A stretch of DNA of 40,695 nt from Methylohalobius sp. (GCA_026415315.1 JAOAHI010000001.1:122512-163206); one strand, 5' to 3'; shown: positions 25,295 to 32,558, counted from the first letter of the stretch. Notes: generated by a model from the sequence alone, not told the origin. Made by a program: numbers and translations.

Positions 25295-27225
25295 TAATGT
25301 TTCCTCCGTGGCTGAGGAGATGCCGCTTTGGCAAACTCGGGTTTGGGTTCTAAAATCTCCAAACGCCCACCGGTCTGCTCGTATTCCTGACACAAGCGCC
25401 GGATGTCCGCTATAACTTGTTCGGGAAGCTCAGCTTGGCGCAAGTCCAAACAGACCGCTTGGCCGGAAGGAAGCCCCTTTAAAGTCATGGCCAGTTGGTG
25501 GCGTAGGGCGCGCATGACCTCGTTCCCTTTGAGGCGGACCTCGATCCGGTCGCTTTGTTTTTCCACCTCCAGGAAGGCCCTCACCACGGCTTCTGCCCGC
25601 CGGCGCGCCGCCAAGGGATGGGAGGAAACCGGCTCGTGCAAGTCTAATCCCCGGATTTCGCAGCGCCCGCCATTTCTTTTGTAGTCGTGGCAGAACTCGT
25701 GTAAAAATTCCATCACCGTGTGATCGATGAACGAAGCGTTGGCCAGGTCAAAGACGACGGTTTTGCCTTTGGGAAGCTCGGCCAGTTCGGACTTTAGGGC
25801 TAAAAAGTTGGAAAACACCGCCGCCCCGTCGAGCGTCACGTGTACGGTATTTGGAGCCGTTTGCTCGAGGCGGTAGGCGATTTTGAACAATTCTTTAAGC
25901 TTGACCCCGCGTACGAGATGAAGTCCCGCTTTAGCCGCAATCCCAAGCCCGACCCCGACGAGCAGATCGGTGGCGAGCACGCCCAAGATAGTGAACACGA
26001 ACAGGAATAGCTGCTCTTTGCCGATTTCCCAGGTTTTGTAAAACTCTTTAGGAGAGGCGAGCTTAAAGCCGACAAAAATCAGAAGTGCTGCCAGCGCTGC
26101 TTTGGGGATCTCATGGATGAGCTTAGGGAACAAGGCGACGAAGACGAGCAGGAACAGGCCATGGAAGAAGTTGGACCATTGGGTTCGGGCGCCGAAGTTG
26201 ATGTTGGCGGTAGAACGGACGATCTCCGAAATCATCGGCAGCCCTCCAATAGCCCCGGAGACCGCCGTGCCGATCCCGAGAGCGGTGACGTCGCGGTTGA
26301 GATCGGTTTGACGCTGGAAGGGATCGAGTTTGTCCACCGCTGCGGCCGAAAGCAGGGTCTCGAGGCTGGAGACCAGACAGATGCTGATTGTCGCCGTCCA
26401 GAACTTGAGCGTACCGATCGGAGAAAAGTCGGGAAGAGCAAACCCGTCAAGGAAAGTTTGCGGGATCGGCAGAAGTTCCCCAGGCCCCACTTCGTAAAAA
26501 GTAGAATGCCAGGAATACCGGTGAGGGTGTTCCAGATCAAAATATAGTCCTAAAACCAACCCTACTGCGACCACCACGATGGGGGCGGGAATCCACTGAC
26601 AGAGCTTTTGACAGAGCTTTAAGCGGGGTTTTAGGATTTCCCAAGCAATTAAAATCCCCAAGCCAACCAACCCGATCAGGGCGATTTCCGGGTTCAGCTT
26701 GAAAAAGCTTTGAGGAATGGCGACGAGATCGTCCAAAAGCTCCCCTTGCGGCTTCACATCGATCAAGACATAGAATTGCTTAGTCATGATGATGACGCCG
26801 ATCGCCGCCAACATCCCATGGACTACGGATGCTGGCACCAGAGCCACCAAGCGGCCAGCTTTGAGAATTCCAAGAAGCGCCTGCAATAGACCAGCGCAGA
26901 CGATGGCCGCTAAAGCTCGATGATAGCCGGCGATTGGGTCACCTTCGCTTAGTTTCTCCATCGCCCCCAGAGTGACTACGATCAAGCCGGCAGCCGGCCC
27001 GGAGATGGTCACATAAGAGCCGTTGATGCGCGAGACCAAAAGACCCCCCACCATGGCGGCGATGATGCCGGCCATGGGGGGGAAGCGGGAGGCCATGGCA
27101 ATTCCCAAGCATAGAGGCAATGCGATTAAAAACACCTGAAAGCCGGCTAGGAGATCGGATCGCCAGGATTCTCTCAGGCCGGCTAGGCCAATTTTAGGAG
27201 AGCTAAGAAAGGCTTCGGCACGCAT
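25294..27225 (-). CDS. SulP family anion transporter with two STAS-like domains
   Basis: A 643-aa inner-membrane SulP (SLC26) carrier. The membrane domain (about 20-440) has TM1 segment LPLCLGIAMASRFPP, ISGPAAGL in TM3, SSLETLLSAAAVDKL in TM8 and GGLPMISEIVRSTANINFGA near TM10. A STAS domain follows at about 459-530 (VVFDLANASFIDHTVMEFL) and a second, diverged STAS-like repeat at about 559-627. SulP proteins carry sulfate, bicarbonate or dicarboxylates; several bacterial ones import bicarbonate. As first gene of an operon with six Ehr subunits, bicarbonate or another anion driven by an ion gradient is plausible but unproven. A 12-bp duplication encodes KLCQKLCQ at 203-210. Predicted sigma54 control is described at 27259-27275. 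Confidence 0.88.
   Translation of the reverse strand: MRAEAFLSSPKIGLAGLRESWRSDLLAGFQVFLIALPLCLGIAMASRFPPMAGIIAAMVGGLLVSRINGSYVTISGPAAGLIVVTLGAMEKLSEGDPIAGYHRALAAIVCAGLLQALLGILKAGRLVALVPASVVHGMLAAIGVIIMTKQFYVLIDVKPQGELLDDLVAIPQSFFKLNPEIALIGLVGLGILIAWEILKPRLKLCQKLCQWIPAPIVVVAVGLVLGLYFDLEHPHRYSWHSTFYEVGPGELLPIPQTFLDGFALPDFSPIGTLKFWTATISICLVSSLETLLSAAAVDKLDPFQRQTDLNRDVTALGIGTAVSGAIGGLPMISEIVRSTANINFGARTQWSNFFHGLFLLVFVALFPKLIHEIPKAALAALLIFVGFKLASPKEFYKTWEIGKEQLFLFVFTILGVLATDLLVGVGLGIAAKAGLHLVRGVKLKELFKIAYRLEQTAPNTVHVTLDGAAVFSNFLALKSELAELPKGKTVVFDLANASFIDHTVMEFLHEFCHDYKRNGGRCEIRGLDLHEPVSSHPLAARRRAEAVVRAFLEVEKQSDRIEVRLKGNEVMRALRHQLAMTLKGLPSGQAVCLDLRQAELPEQVIADIRRLCQEYEQTGGRLEILEPKPEFAKAASPQPRRKH
26597..26620. 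repeat. 12-bp tandem duplication in the SulP gene
   Basis: TGACAGAGCTTT occurs twice in a row and encodes KLCQ-KLCQ in a loop of the SulP carrier. The copies are identical, which suggests a recent slippage event that kept the frame. Confidence 0.9.
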
Positions 27226-27258
27226 AGCAGACCTGTCGTTTTAGGACACAAAGTAAGA

Positions 27259-27275
27259 GACAATCTTCGTGCCAA
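27259..27275 (-). promoter_or_regulatory. near-consensus sigma54 (-24/-12) promoter of the SulP/Ehr operon
   Basis: On the minus strand the element reads TTGGCACG-AAGA-TTGTC. The -24 part matches TGGCACG exactly; the -12 part is TTGT instead of TTGC, and the GG to G(C) spacing of 10 bp is correct. Transcription would start near 27248, about 23 bases before the SulP ATG at 27225. Together with the NtrC-type regulator at 14348-15724 on the same strand it predicts activator-dependent expression. Confidence 0.5.
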
Positions 27276-27304
27276 AATATAAGTTATTGAAAAACAAATA
27301 TTAA
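27276..27304 (-). promoter_or_regulatory. alternative sigma70 promoter for the SulP operon
   Basis: On the minus strand TTAATA and TATATT are 17 bp apart, just upstream of the sigma54 element. The region is AT-rich, so a chance match is possible. Confidence 0.25.
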
Positions 27305-27326
27305 TTTTGAGCTACAGCGGATGAAT

Positions 27327-27363
27327 GGTGGAAATCCACCAAGGAGAGCGGGGGAAGTCCACC
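27327..27363. promoter_or_regulatory. two tandem dyads, candidate enhancer (UAS) for the NtrC-type regulator
   Basis: Site 1 is the perfect dyad GGTGGA-AA-TCCACC (27327-27340). Site 2 is GGGGGA-AG-TCCACC (27350-27363) with one mismatch. Centres are 23 bp apart, about two helical turns, and lie roughly 85 and 108 bp upstream of the predicted sigma54 transcription start, which is the usual place for enhancer-binding-protein sites. An RNA hairpin role in the multicopper oxidase leader is less likely, since that promoter starts downstream of these sites. Confidence 0.45.
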
Positions 27364-27377
27364 GTTTTTAAATAATA

Positions 27378-27405
27378 TTGATAATGATTATTATTTATAT
27401 ATAAA
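27378..27405 (+). promoter_or_regulatory. promoter overlapped by a Fur box, upstream of the multicopper oxidase
   Basis: TTGATA (27378-27383) and TATAAA (27400-27405) are 16 bp apart. The Fur box GATAATGATTATTATTTAT at 27380-27398 matches 14 of 19 positions of the classical consensus and covers the spacer, as expected for iron-dependent repression. It lies about 33 bp before the ATG at 27438. Confidence 0.65.
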
Positions 27406-27437
27406 CTTGGCATGGATCAGATTAAGGAGAACAATCG

Positions 27438-28460
27438 ATGATTCAAGCAATTTTTTCCGTGCTGTTGTTGATCTCTCTGCCGCTTCCAGGCCATGCTCAG
27501 ATGCGCCAATATTACCTGGCCGCCGAGGAGGAGGTGTGGGATTTCGCCCCAAGCGGCCAGAACCTTGTGCACTGTCATCCGGATCCCGAGCCTTGCCCGT
27601 TGCCCGAACCCTGGACGAACAGCCACCGCTTTCCGGTCGTGCGCTTCGTCCAGTACAGCGATGCAAATTACACGACTCGCGTGCCCCAGCCTGGGTGGTT
27701 GGGAATCTTGGGGCCGATCCTGCGCGCCGAAGTCGGCGATGAGCTGCGGGTGCGTTTGTGCAACCGCGCTAGCCGTCCGGTCGGATTGCATCCCCATGGG
27801 CTGCGTTATACCAAGGACCAAGAGGGGGCGCATTATTCTGGGGTCAACTCGGGTCAGGGGCCTGGGCTTGGGGCGGCCATCTCGCCCGGTCAGTGCTTCG
27901 ACTACCAATGGCTAGCCGATGCCGAAAGCGGCCCAACTCCGATGGAACCGAGTTCTAAAGTCTGGTGGTACCATTCTCACATCCACGAGCCGAGCGACGT
28001 CAACGCCGGGTTGCTCGGACCGATTATCGTCACCCGCCAAGGTTGGGCGAGAGAGGATGGCTCTCCTAAGGACGTCGATTTGGAATTCGTGACCGCTTTT
28101 TTCATCTTCGACATGCTCCAAGGCGAGGAGGCCGGTTTGATGCACAGCATCAATGGTTATATCTTCGGCAACCTCAAAGGCTTGGTCATCCCTTATGGGA
28201 AAAAGGTGCGCTGGCACCTGCTCGGCATGGGCAACGAGGTCGATCTGCATACTCCGCACTGGCACGGGAAAACGGTGGAACTTGGAAGGCTCGGCCAATT
28301 TTGGAGTACCCAGCGTACCGACGTGATCGCGCTTTTGCCGGCGCAGATGGTGACCGCCGACATGCTCGCCGACAATCCCGGCGAGTGGCTGTTTCACTGT
28401 CATGTAGCCGATCACATCGACGCGGGAATGGTGACCACGTATCAGATTTTGCCGCCTTAA
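27438..28460 (+). CDS. two-domain ceruloplasmin-like multicopper oxidase (probable ferroxidase)
   Basis: A 340-aa exported multicopper oxidase with signal peptide ending near PLPGHAQ. The four copper motifs are present: HPHG (His118, His120), YHSHIH (His179, His181), HTPHWH (His271, His274, His276) and HCHVADHIDAGM (His320, Cys321, His322, His326, Met331). The trinuclear cluster and type 1 copper should be complete. Sequence style (WWYHSHIHEPSDVNAGLLGP) recalls ceruloplasmin/hephaestin domains, and the size fits two cupredoxin domains, which would need trimerisation. AAGGAG lies 7 bp before the ATG. A Fur box covers its promoter, so an iron(II)-oxidising role in iron acquisition is likely; Mn or Cu(I) oxidation are alternatives. 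Confidence 0.9.
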   Translation: MIQAIFSVLLLISLPLPGHAQMRQYYLAAEEEVWDFAPSGQNLVHCHPDPEPCPLPEPWTNSHRFPVVRFVQYSDANYTTRVPQPGWLGILGPILRAEVGDELRVRLCNRASRPVGLHPHGLRYTKDQEGAHYSGVNSGQGPGLGAAISPGQCFDYQWLADAESGPTPMEPSSKVWWYHSHIHEPSDVNAGLLGPIIVTRQGWAREDGSPKDVDLEFVTAFFIFDMLQGEEAGLMHSINGYIFGNLKGLVIPYGKKVRWHLLGMGNEVDLHTPHWHGKTVELGRLGQFWSTQRTDVIALLPAQMVTADMLADNPGEWLFHCHVADHIDAGMVTTYQILPP

Positions 28461-28466
28461 AAAATT

Positions 28467-28498
28467 TTGACATTTAAATGATAATGATTATTATTTAG
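28467..28498 (+). promoter_or_regulatory. strong promoter with Fur box upstream of two small genes
   Basis: A perfect -35 TTGACA (28467-28472) and TATTAT (28489-28494) are 16 bp apart. The Fur box GATAATGATTATTATTTAG (28480-28498) covers the -10 and repeats 18 bases of the box at 27380. It lies directly after the multicopper oxidase stop, so the two small genes have their own iron-repressed promoter. Confidence 0.7.
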
Positions 28499-28526
28499 TT
28501 TTAGTGAATCTTTAGAGGATCCTATA

Positions 28527-28754
28527 ATGCGTGCCCCAGTTGTTTTGGCCCAGAGCAAGCTTGTTTTAGCCAATACTGCGGTGCGGTTGGAGTTTCCAGC
28601 AAGCGTTCTGGTACGCCTTTTGGCACGGGGCTATCTGCACGCTGCCGAATTCCGCTGTTTAGACCTGGCCAGCCAGGTTCAGGTCAGGCGGGCTTTGCTT
28701 AAAAGCTGTATTGAGAGCTTAAACAAGGAGAGCTGCCATGAAGAAAACCTTTGA
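28527..28754 (+). CDS. small hypothetical protein, predicted Fur-regulated
   Basis: A 75-aa protein I do not recognise. It contains a moderately hydrophobic helix (VRLEFPASVLVRLLARGYLH) and the segment AAEFRCLDLASQVQVRRALL, with two further Cys toward the C-terminus, but no signal peptide and no known metal motif. AGAGGA precedes the ATG at a good distance and a Fur-box promoter lies 30 bp upstream. Its end overlaps the next gene by 17 bp, so the two are coupled. An accessory role in iron homeostasis is inferred only from the promoter. Confidence 0.65.
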   Translation: MRAPVVLAQSKLVLANTAVRLEFPASVLVRLLARGYLHAAEFRCLDLASQVQVRRALLKSCIESLNKESCHEENL

Positions 28755-28998
28755 ACCTGCTGATTTATCTAGCCTGGTTGCCGTGATTTTCCACCTGATG
28801 ACCTGTTATAGCCTAAAGCCTTGTCCTAGGTTGGCCGGTAAAGTGGCCGAGCACCTTGAGCTTCTGCTTGAGGCAGAGAGTAAGACCTTTGGTTCTTGGC
28901 AGGGGACTTTAACCAAGCTGCGCGACCATTGGCGGCTGAGGGCCTGTGTCAAAGACGAGTGGTCAAGGCTAATACCTAGTGAAGAAAACTTTCACTAA
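28738..28998 (+). CDS. small hypothetical protein, second gene of Fur-regulated pair
   Basis: An 86-aa, largely helical, charged protein of unknown family. It has Cys and His spread through the chain (VIFHLMTCYSLKPCPRL; LRDHWRLRACVKDEW) that could bind a metal, but no defined motif. AAGGAG lies 7 bp upstream of the ATG inside the previous gene. It has no signal peptide or membrane segment. The gap that follows (28999-29143) is AT-rich, holds a perfect 12-bp palindrome CTTAGGCCTAAG at 29055-29066, and shows no further gene. Confidence 0.65.
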   Translation: MKKTFEPADLSSLVAVIFHLMTCYSLKPCPRLAGKVAEHLELLLEAESKTFGSWQGTLTKLRDHWRLRACVKDEWSRLIPSEENFH

Positions 28999-29143
28999 GT
29001 ACTTTCTTGATGCAGCGGTCAATGGCTGAGAAATAAGTGACCAATAAAATCGGCCTTAGGCCTAAGTAAAAAAGCGTTTTTTAAATTTTAAATTTTGTGT
29101 TAGAAAAAGAATTCCAACGACAAATAACAAATGGAGAAGCTTT

Positions 29144-29440
29144 ATGAAATATTGGACGTTGATCGCTTTGCTTACCGTCAGCAACAGCCTTCTAGCTGCT
29201 GACCCTGAGGCGGGCAAAGCCAAAACCGCCGTTTGTGCCGGCTGTCATGGACAAGACGGTATCGCTACCAACCCAGCTTATCCCAACCTCGCTGGTCAGA
29301 ATGCTCAATATTTAGTAGCGGCCATGAAGGCCTATAAAGATGGCAGTCGCAACAATCCCATCATGAAACCCATGGTCGAAGCCCTGTCGGAGGCTGACCT
29401 TGAGAACATCGCCGCTTATTATGCGAGTCTGAAAAAATAA
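29144..29440 (+). CDS. periplasmic monoheme cytochrome c (c553/c5-like)
   Basis: A 98-aa class I cytochrome c. The signal peptide ends near SNSLLAAD; mature protein is about 79 residues. Heme attaches at CAGCH (Cys31, Cys34, His35) and the axial Met is in [12 protein letters not shown] (Met74 or Met77). It ends in [10 protein letters not shown] as in the c553 group. GGAGA precedes the ATG. It faces the cytochrome c4 and ba3 oxidase operon with a 53-bp convergent gap and is a natural electron donor to that oxidase. Both domains of the c4 protein next door resemble it. Confidence 0.93.
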   Translation: MKYWTLIALLTVSNSLLAADPEAGKAKTAVCAGCHGQDGIATNPAYPNLAGQNAQYLVAAMKAYKDGSRNNPIMKPMVEALSEADLENIAAYYASLKK

Positions 29441-29493
29441 TAATATGTGAAGAAATGGCAGGCCTCAGGCTCTGCTTTTGAGGTTGGAAAAGG

Positions 29494-30141
29494 TTAACGT
29501 AAGCGCGCGTAGTAGGCGGCCAATTGTTTGATTTCTTCCTCGCTGAGTTGGCCGGCGATCTCGCGCATCCGCCCGTAGATATCGTTGTGGCGGCTGCTGT
29601 CGCGGTAAGCCTTCAGCGTCTGTTCGAGATATGCCTGCGACTGGCCAGCCAGGCGTGGGGTGTCTATCTTTTCTCCTTGACCAGATTCGCCATGGCAGAC
29701 CTGACAGGGTGGGAGGATGCGCTTGCTGTCACCGCGGCGAACCAGCTCTAAAATCGGTTCGGAAGCTTTTGTAGTGAGGTTTGGCTCAGGCGGGCGTTGG
29801 CGGCTGTACCAAGCCGCCAAGTCAGCCATGTCTTGGTCGCTTAAACCCGCAGCAAACCCTTGCATCAAGGAATTTTGACGGCTGCCGTCCTGGTAGTCGC
29901 GCAGTTGGCGGTAGAGGTAGGTTGCAAGTTGTCCGGCAAGATGCGGAAAGGCGGGGTTGGCGCTTATTCCCTCACGGCCGTGGCAGGAGCTACATGCCGA
30001 AGCTAATTCTTGGCCGCGTTTGGGGTCGCCACGCTCGACTAAAGCTAGAGTTTCAGGATCCCAAGCGACTCGGGTCGCCAGGGCGGTCTGTCCTACTCCA
30101 GCAATAAACAAGCATAAAACGATAGCTAGCCTCCCGCGCAT
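29494..30141 (-). CDS. diheme cytochrome c4
   Basis: A 215-aa exported protein with two cytochrome c domains. Signal peptide runs to about ALATRV. Heme sites are CSSCH (Cys50, Cys53, His54) and CQVCH (Cys146, Cys149, His150); axial Met candidates are in NSLMQGFA and YGRMREIA. The ATG at 30141 is chosen because the preceding open frame belongs to the tail of the oxidase subunit I gene. It is the last gene of the ba3 oxidase operon, one base after the subunit I stop region, and probably delivers electrons to the CuA site. Confidence 0.92.
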   Translation of the reverse strand: MRGRLAIVLCLFIAGVGQTALATRVAWDPETLALVERGDPKRGQELASACSSCHGREGISANPAFPHLAGQLATYLYRQLRDYQDGSRQNSLMQGFAAGLSDQDMADLAAWYSRQRPPEPNLTTKASEPILELVRRGDSKRILPPCQVCHGESGQGEKIDTPRLAGQSQAYLEQTLKAYRDSSRHNDIYGRMREIAGQLSEEEIKQLAAYYARLR

Positions 30142-30142
30142 T

Positions 30143-31765
30143 TTAATATCCCCAAGGAGTGGAACCATAGGTTTTAAGGAAAAAGAACTGGGCGATAGGA
30201 ATCCCAAAGCTCAGCAGCATCAAAGCCCCGATGATCAGGTTCCAAAGCTTGAAGTTCTCCAGCCACGCCGGAAGATTTTTGTGTGGGTAAGGCGTTTCGG
30301 CATAGGCAGGATCGAGGTCTGCCTGAAGAGCAGAATGGGTCAGCGTTTTGACCAAAAGATAGCCGAACAAGATCGCTGAAGCCAAAAGTAGCCCCCCGCC
30401 CATGATCATAAATAGCTCATACGGCTGCCAGCTCAAGGTCAGCAGGCTGTGGTAGGTAACACTGGAGATGCGCCGCGGCTGACCTAGAAGGCCCAAAACG
30501 TGCCAAGGGGTACTCAGGAGTACCATGCCGGAAAACCACAGCCACAGTTGCACCGGCGCTAGATGGTTGGAGTACAGCGCTTTGCCGGTAAGCCTTGGCC
30601 ACAAGTGATAAGCGATAGCAAAATACATGATTACGGTAGTGCCGGCAAAGATCAAGTGAAAATGACCCGATACCCATGCGGTATTGTGAACCATGGTGTT
30701 TAAGGCATAGCTGGCATTGATAATACCGCCAAAGCCTCCCAGAATGAGCATGAGCAGAGCCAAAATCGCCGAGAGCACCATAGGGTTTCCCCAGGGTAGG
30801 GTGCCGATCCAGCCGAACAATCCTTTGCCGCCGTTCAGGCGCCCAGCGATCTCGAGCGAGGCCAGCACGGTAAAGCCGGTGACCAAGGTAGGAATGGCGA
30901 CCAAGAAGGTGCCGATCCCGTGCAACAGCTTCCAGCCGGCGGCCTGCTCCGGATCCACATAGAGATGGTGAAACCCGATCGGCAGGCCGAAGAGAACCAG
31001 ACCTAAAAAAGCAAGTCTGGCTATCTCGTCGCTAAACAAAAATCCTCCCGCCGCCTTGGGGACAAAGCAATACAAAGCGATGTAGGCAGGAATCAGCCAG
31101 AAATAAACGATTGGGTGTAAAGTCCAAGCAAACAAGGTGCGTGCCAGGCCTGGATCTATGGTTTGAGTCCAGCCTAAAGACCAGGGGATTAACTGCAGCA
31201 CTACCTCTAGCGCTACTCCAACACTAGTCCACAACCACAATAGGGCATTGAGGGTGGTGGCGTACATCGCTAGGGGCAGGGGTCGGTTTGCGTTCTCTCG
31301 CTTCCACACAAGTGCCATCACCAGCATCACCGCGCACCAGGCCCAGGAACCAACTACCAGCAGAGCCGCACCGATGTAGAACCAGGGGCTGGCTTGGATC
31401 GGAGGATAGAAGGTGTAAAGCACTGAGGCTCGTCCCAAAAGCAGCGGGATCGCAGCCAGCACTGTGCCCAATAAGCTCAGACCAAAACCGGCCCAGGCGA
31501 GAGTAGGGTGCCAAATCGGGCGCTTGAGGCTAGTGGCGGCAGTGTAGTAGCCAAAGCCCATGATAAAAAAAGTGGTCAACACATAGGCCATGAGTACCCC
31601 GTGGGTGCTGACCGAGGCAAAATACACTTTGGCCGATTGCAAAGCAGGGAAGATCCCACTGCGTTCCACGACCTGGTAAAACCCCAAAATACAAGCGATT
31701 AGAAAAGCGCAAAAAGCCACGCTCAGGTGCCAAAGAGTCAAACGGCGGGTTTGGGCATCGATCAC
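30143..31765 (-). CDS. ba3-type (B-family) heme-copper oxidase subunit I
   Basis: A 540-aa oxidase core with about 13 helices. Low-spin heme ligands are His55 (STHGVLMAY) and His370; the heme a3 ligand is His368 (SGHFHLIF). CuB ligands are His217 in HPIVYFWLIPAY, with the cross-linked Tyr221, and His266-His267 (GFHHLYVD). The absence of the A-family D-channel and the HPxVYFW pattern place it in family B, like the Thermus ba3 enzyme. These reduce O2 to water at high affinity with reduced proton pumping. GTG start at 31765 overlaps the subunit II stop by 4 bp. It is third gene of the IIa-II-I-c4 operon. Confidence 0.93.
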   Translation of the reverse strand: MIDAQTRRLTLWHLSVAFCAFLIACILGFYQVVERSGIFPALQSAKVYFASVSTHGVLMAYVLTTFFIMGFGYYTAATSLKRPIWHPTLAWAGFGLSLLGTVLAAIPLLLGRASVLYTFYPPIQASPWFYIGAALLVVGSWAWCAVMLVMALVWKRENANRPLPLAMYATTLNALLWLWTSVGVALEVVLQLIPWSLGWTQTIDPGLARTLFAWTLHPIVYFWLIPAYIALYCFVPKAAGGFLFSDEIARLAFLGLVLFGLPIGFHHLYVDPEQAAGWKLLHGIGTFLVAIPTLVTGFTVLASLEIAGRLNGGKGLFGWIGTLPWGNPMVLSAILALLMLILGGFGGIINASYALNTMVHNTAWVSGHFHLIFAGTTVIMYFAIAYHLWPRLTGKALYSNHLAPVQLWLWFSGMVLLSTPWHVLGLLGQPRRISSVTYHSLLTLSWQPYELFMIMGGGLLLASAILFGYLLVKTLTHSALQADLDPAYAETPYPHKNLPAWLENFKLWNLIIGALMLLSFGIPIAQFFFLKTYGSTPWGY

Positions 31766-32274
31766 GGCCGGCCTCCGAATTCGTGCTTCCAGGTCTGTTT
31801 ATCCACTACGGTGACTTTGCTCCACATAAAGTCGTGGCCTAGGCCGCAGTATTCGTTGCACAGCAGGGGGTAGTCACCAGGGATAGGGAATTTGGTTGTG
31901 ACTTGCGCTATATACCCAGGAACGATCATGGTGTTGAGGTTAGTCATGGGCAGATGCACGCCGTGAAGGACATCTAGGCTGGCGAAGCGGAAAGTAATGG
32001 GAGTATCAGCAGGAACAACGATGCGGCGCGGATAGAATCCGTAGCGGCCGGCTACCATGACAACTTTAATGCTGCCGTCGGGCTGAATTTTGAGCCCTAA
32101 TTTGTTTTCGGCAAACTCCTCGCTCAAATGCAGGCGAGCTGGATTTATAGTCTCTACATTACTCGGCGGATAGATACCCCCGATCCAGGCGGTTAAGGCG
32201 ATTACGCCTAGAAAAAACCCGATTGTTGCCAGGGCGATATACACCCATTTTTTTTCTAATGGATCGATATGCAT
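31762..32274 (-). CDS. ba3-type oxidase subunit II (CuA)
   Basis: A 170-aa subunit with a single N-terminal helix (about 10-32) and a periplasmic cupredoxin domain. CuA ligands are His104, Cys139, Cys143, His147 and Met150 (CNEYCGLGHDFM), all present. The single helix is the ba3 arrangement, unlike the two helices of aa3 subunit II. It accepts electrons from cytochrome c, probably c4 or the c553-like protein next door. It starts 4 bp after the subunit IIa gene. Confidence 0.93.
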   Translation of the reverse strand: MHIDPLEKKWVYIALATIGFFLGVIALTAWIGGIYPPSNVETINPARLHLSEEFAENKLGLKIQPDGSIKVVMVAGRYGFYPRRIVVPADTPITFRFASLDVLHGVHLPMTNLNTMIVPGYIAQVTTKFPIPGDYPLLCNEYCGLGHDFMWSKVTVVDKQTWKHEFGGRP

Positions 32275-32277
32275 ATC

Positions 32278-32427
32278 TCAATGTACCGTACCGCGAGGCA
32301 GAAAAACCCCAAAATACAGGAACAGCCAGGCTAGCACCATGCCAGCGGCGACGATGAGCATCAAAGTCCACGTACCTTTAGGGGAGGAGTTTAGAATTTG
32401 GCGTTTTTCTTCCTCAGAGAGCGACAC
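32278..32427 (-). CDS. ba3-type oxidase subunit IIa (49 aa)
   Basis: A very short gene that precedes subunit II on the same strand. It encodes 49 residues: a charged start SLSEEEKRQILN, then PKGTWTLMLIVAAGMVLAWL and LFLYFGVFLPRGTVH, a single membrane helix. Thermus ba3 oxidase has a subunit IIa of one helix with the same PKG-helix-RG layout. The start is GTG at 32427, with GAGGAGG 7-10 bp upstream, and the stop TGA is three bases before the subunit II ATG. It is easily missed because of its length. Confidence 0.8.
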   Translation of the reverse strand: MSLSEEEKRQILNSSPKGTWTLMLIVAAGMVLAWLFLYFGVFLPRGTVH

Positions 32428-32558
32428 GGAGCTAACCTCCTCGCAAGTAATTTAAACGAATTAGAGTCTCCTTAAAAAAAGCTTGGTTGGCAAGCCTATT
32501 CTGAGAAAAATGCTATGCTGCAAAAAGTAGGCAATGGTAAAACGCGAGGAGAACACAC

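Noticed and set aside
27327-27363. Cobalamin-type riboswitch, suggested by GGTGGAAATCCACC and GGGGGAAG
   Set aside because: The conserved ACTGT and the AGxCCGGA blocks of that riboswitch are missing, and the promoter of the oxidase lies downstream of this sequence.
29441-29493. A bidirectional terminator between the convergent cytochrome c genes
   Set aside because: Only a 5-bp stem CCTCA/TGAGG with a long loop is visible, without a clean T-run.
32159-32371. A 70-aa minus-strand frame overlapping the oxidase subunit II and IIa genes
   Set aside because: It is in another frame, Arg-rich and without motifs; the 49-aa frame at 32278-32427 has a ribosome site and family features.
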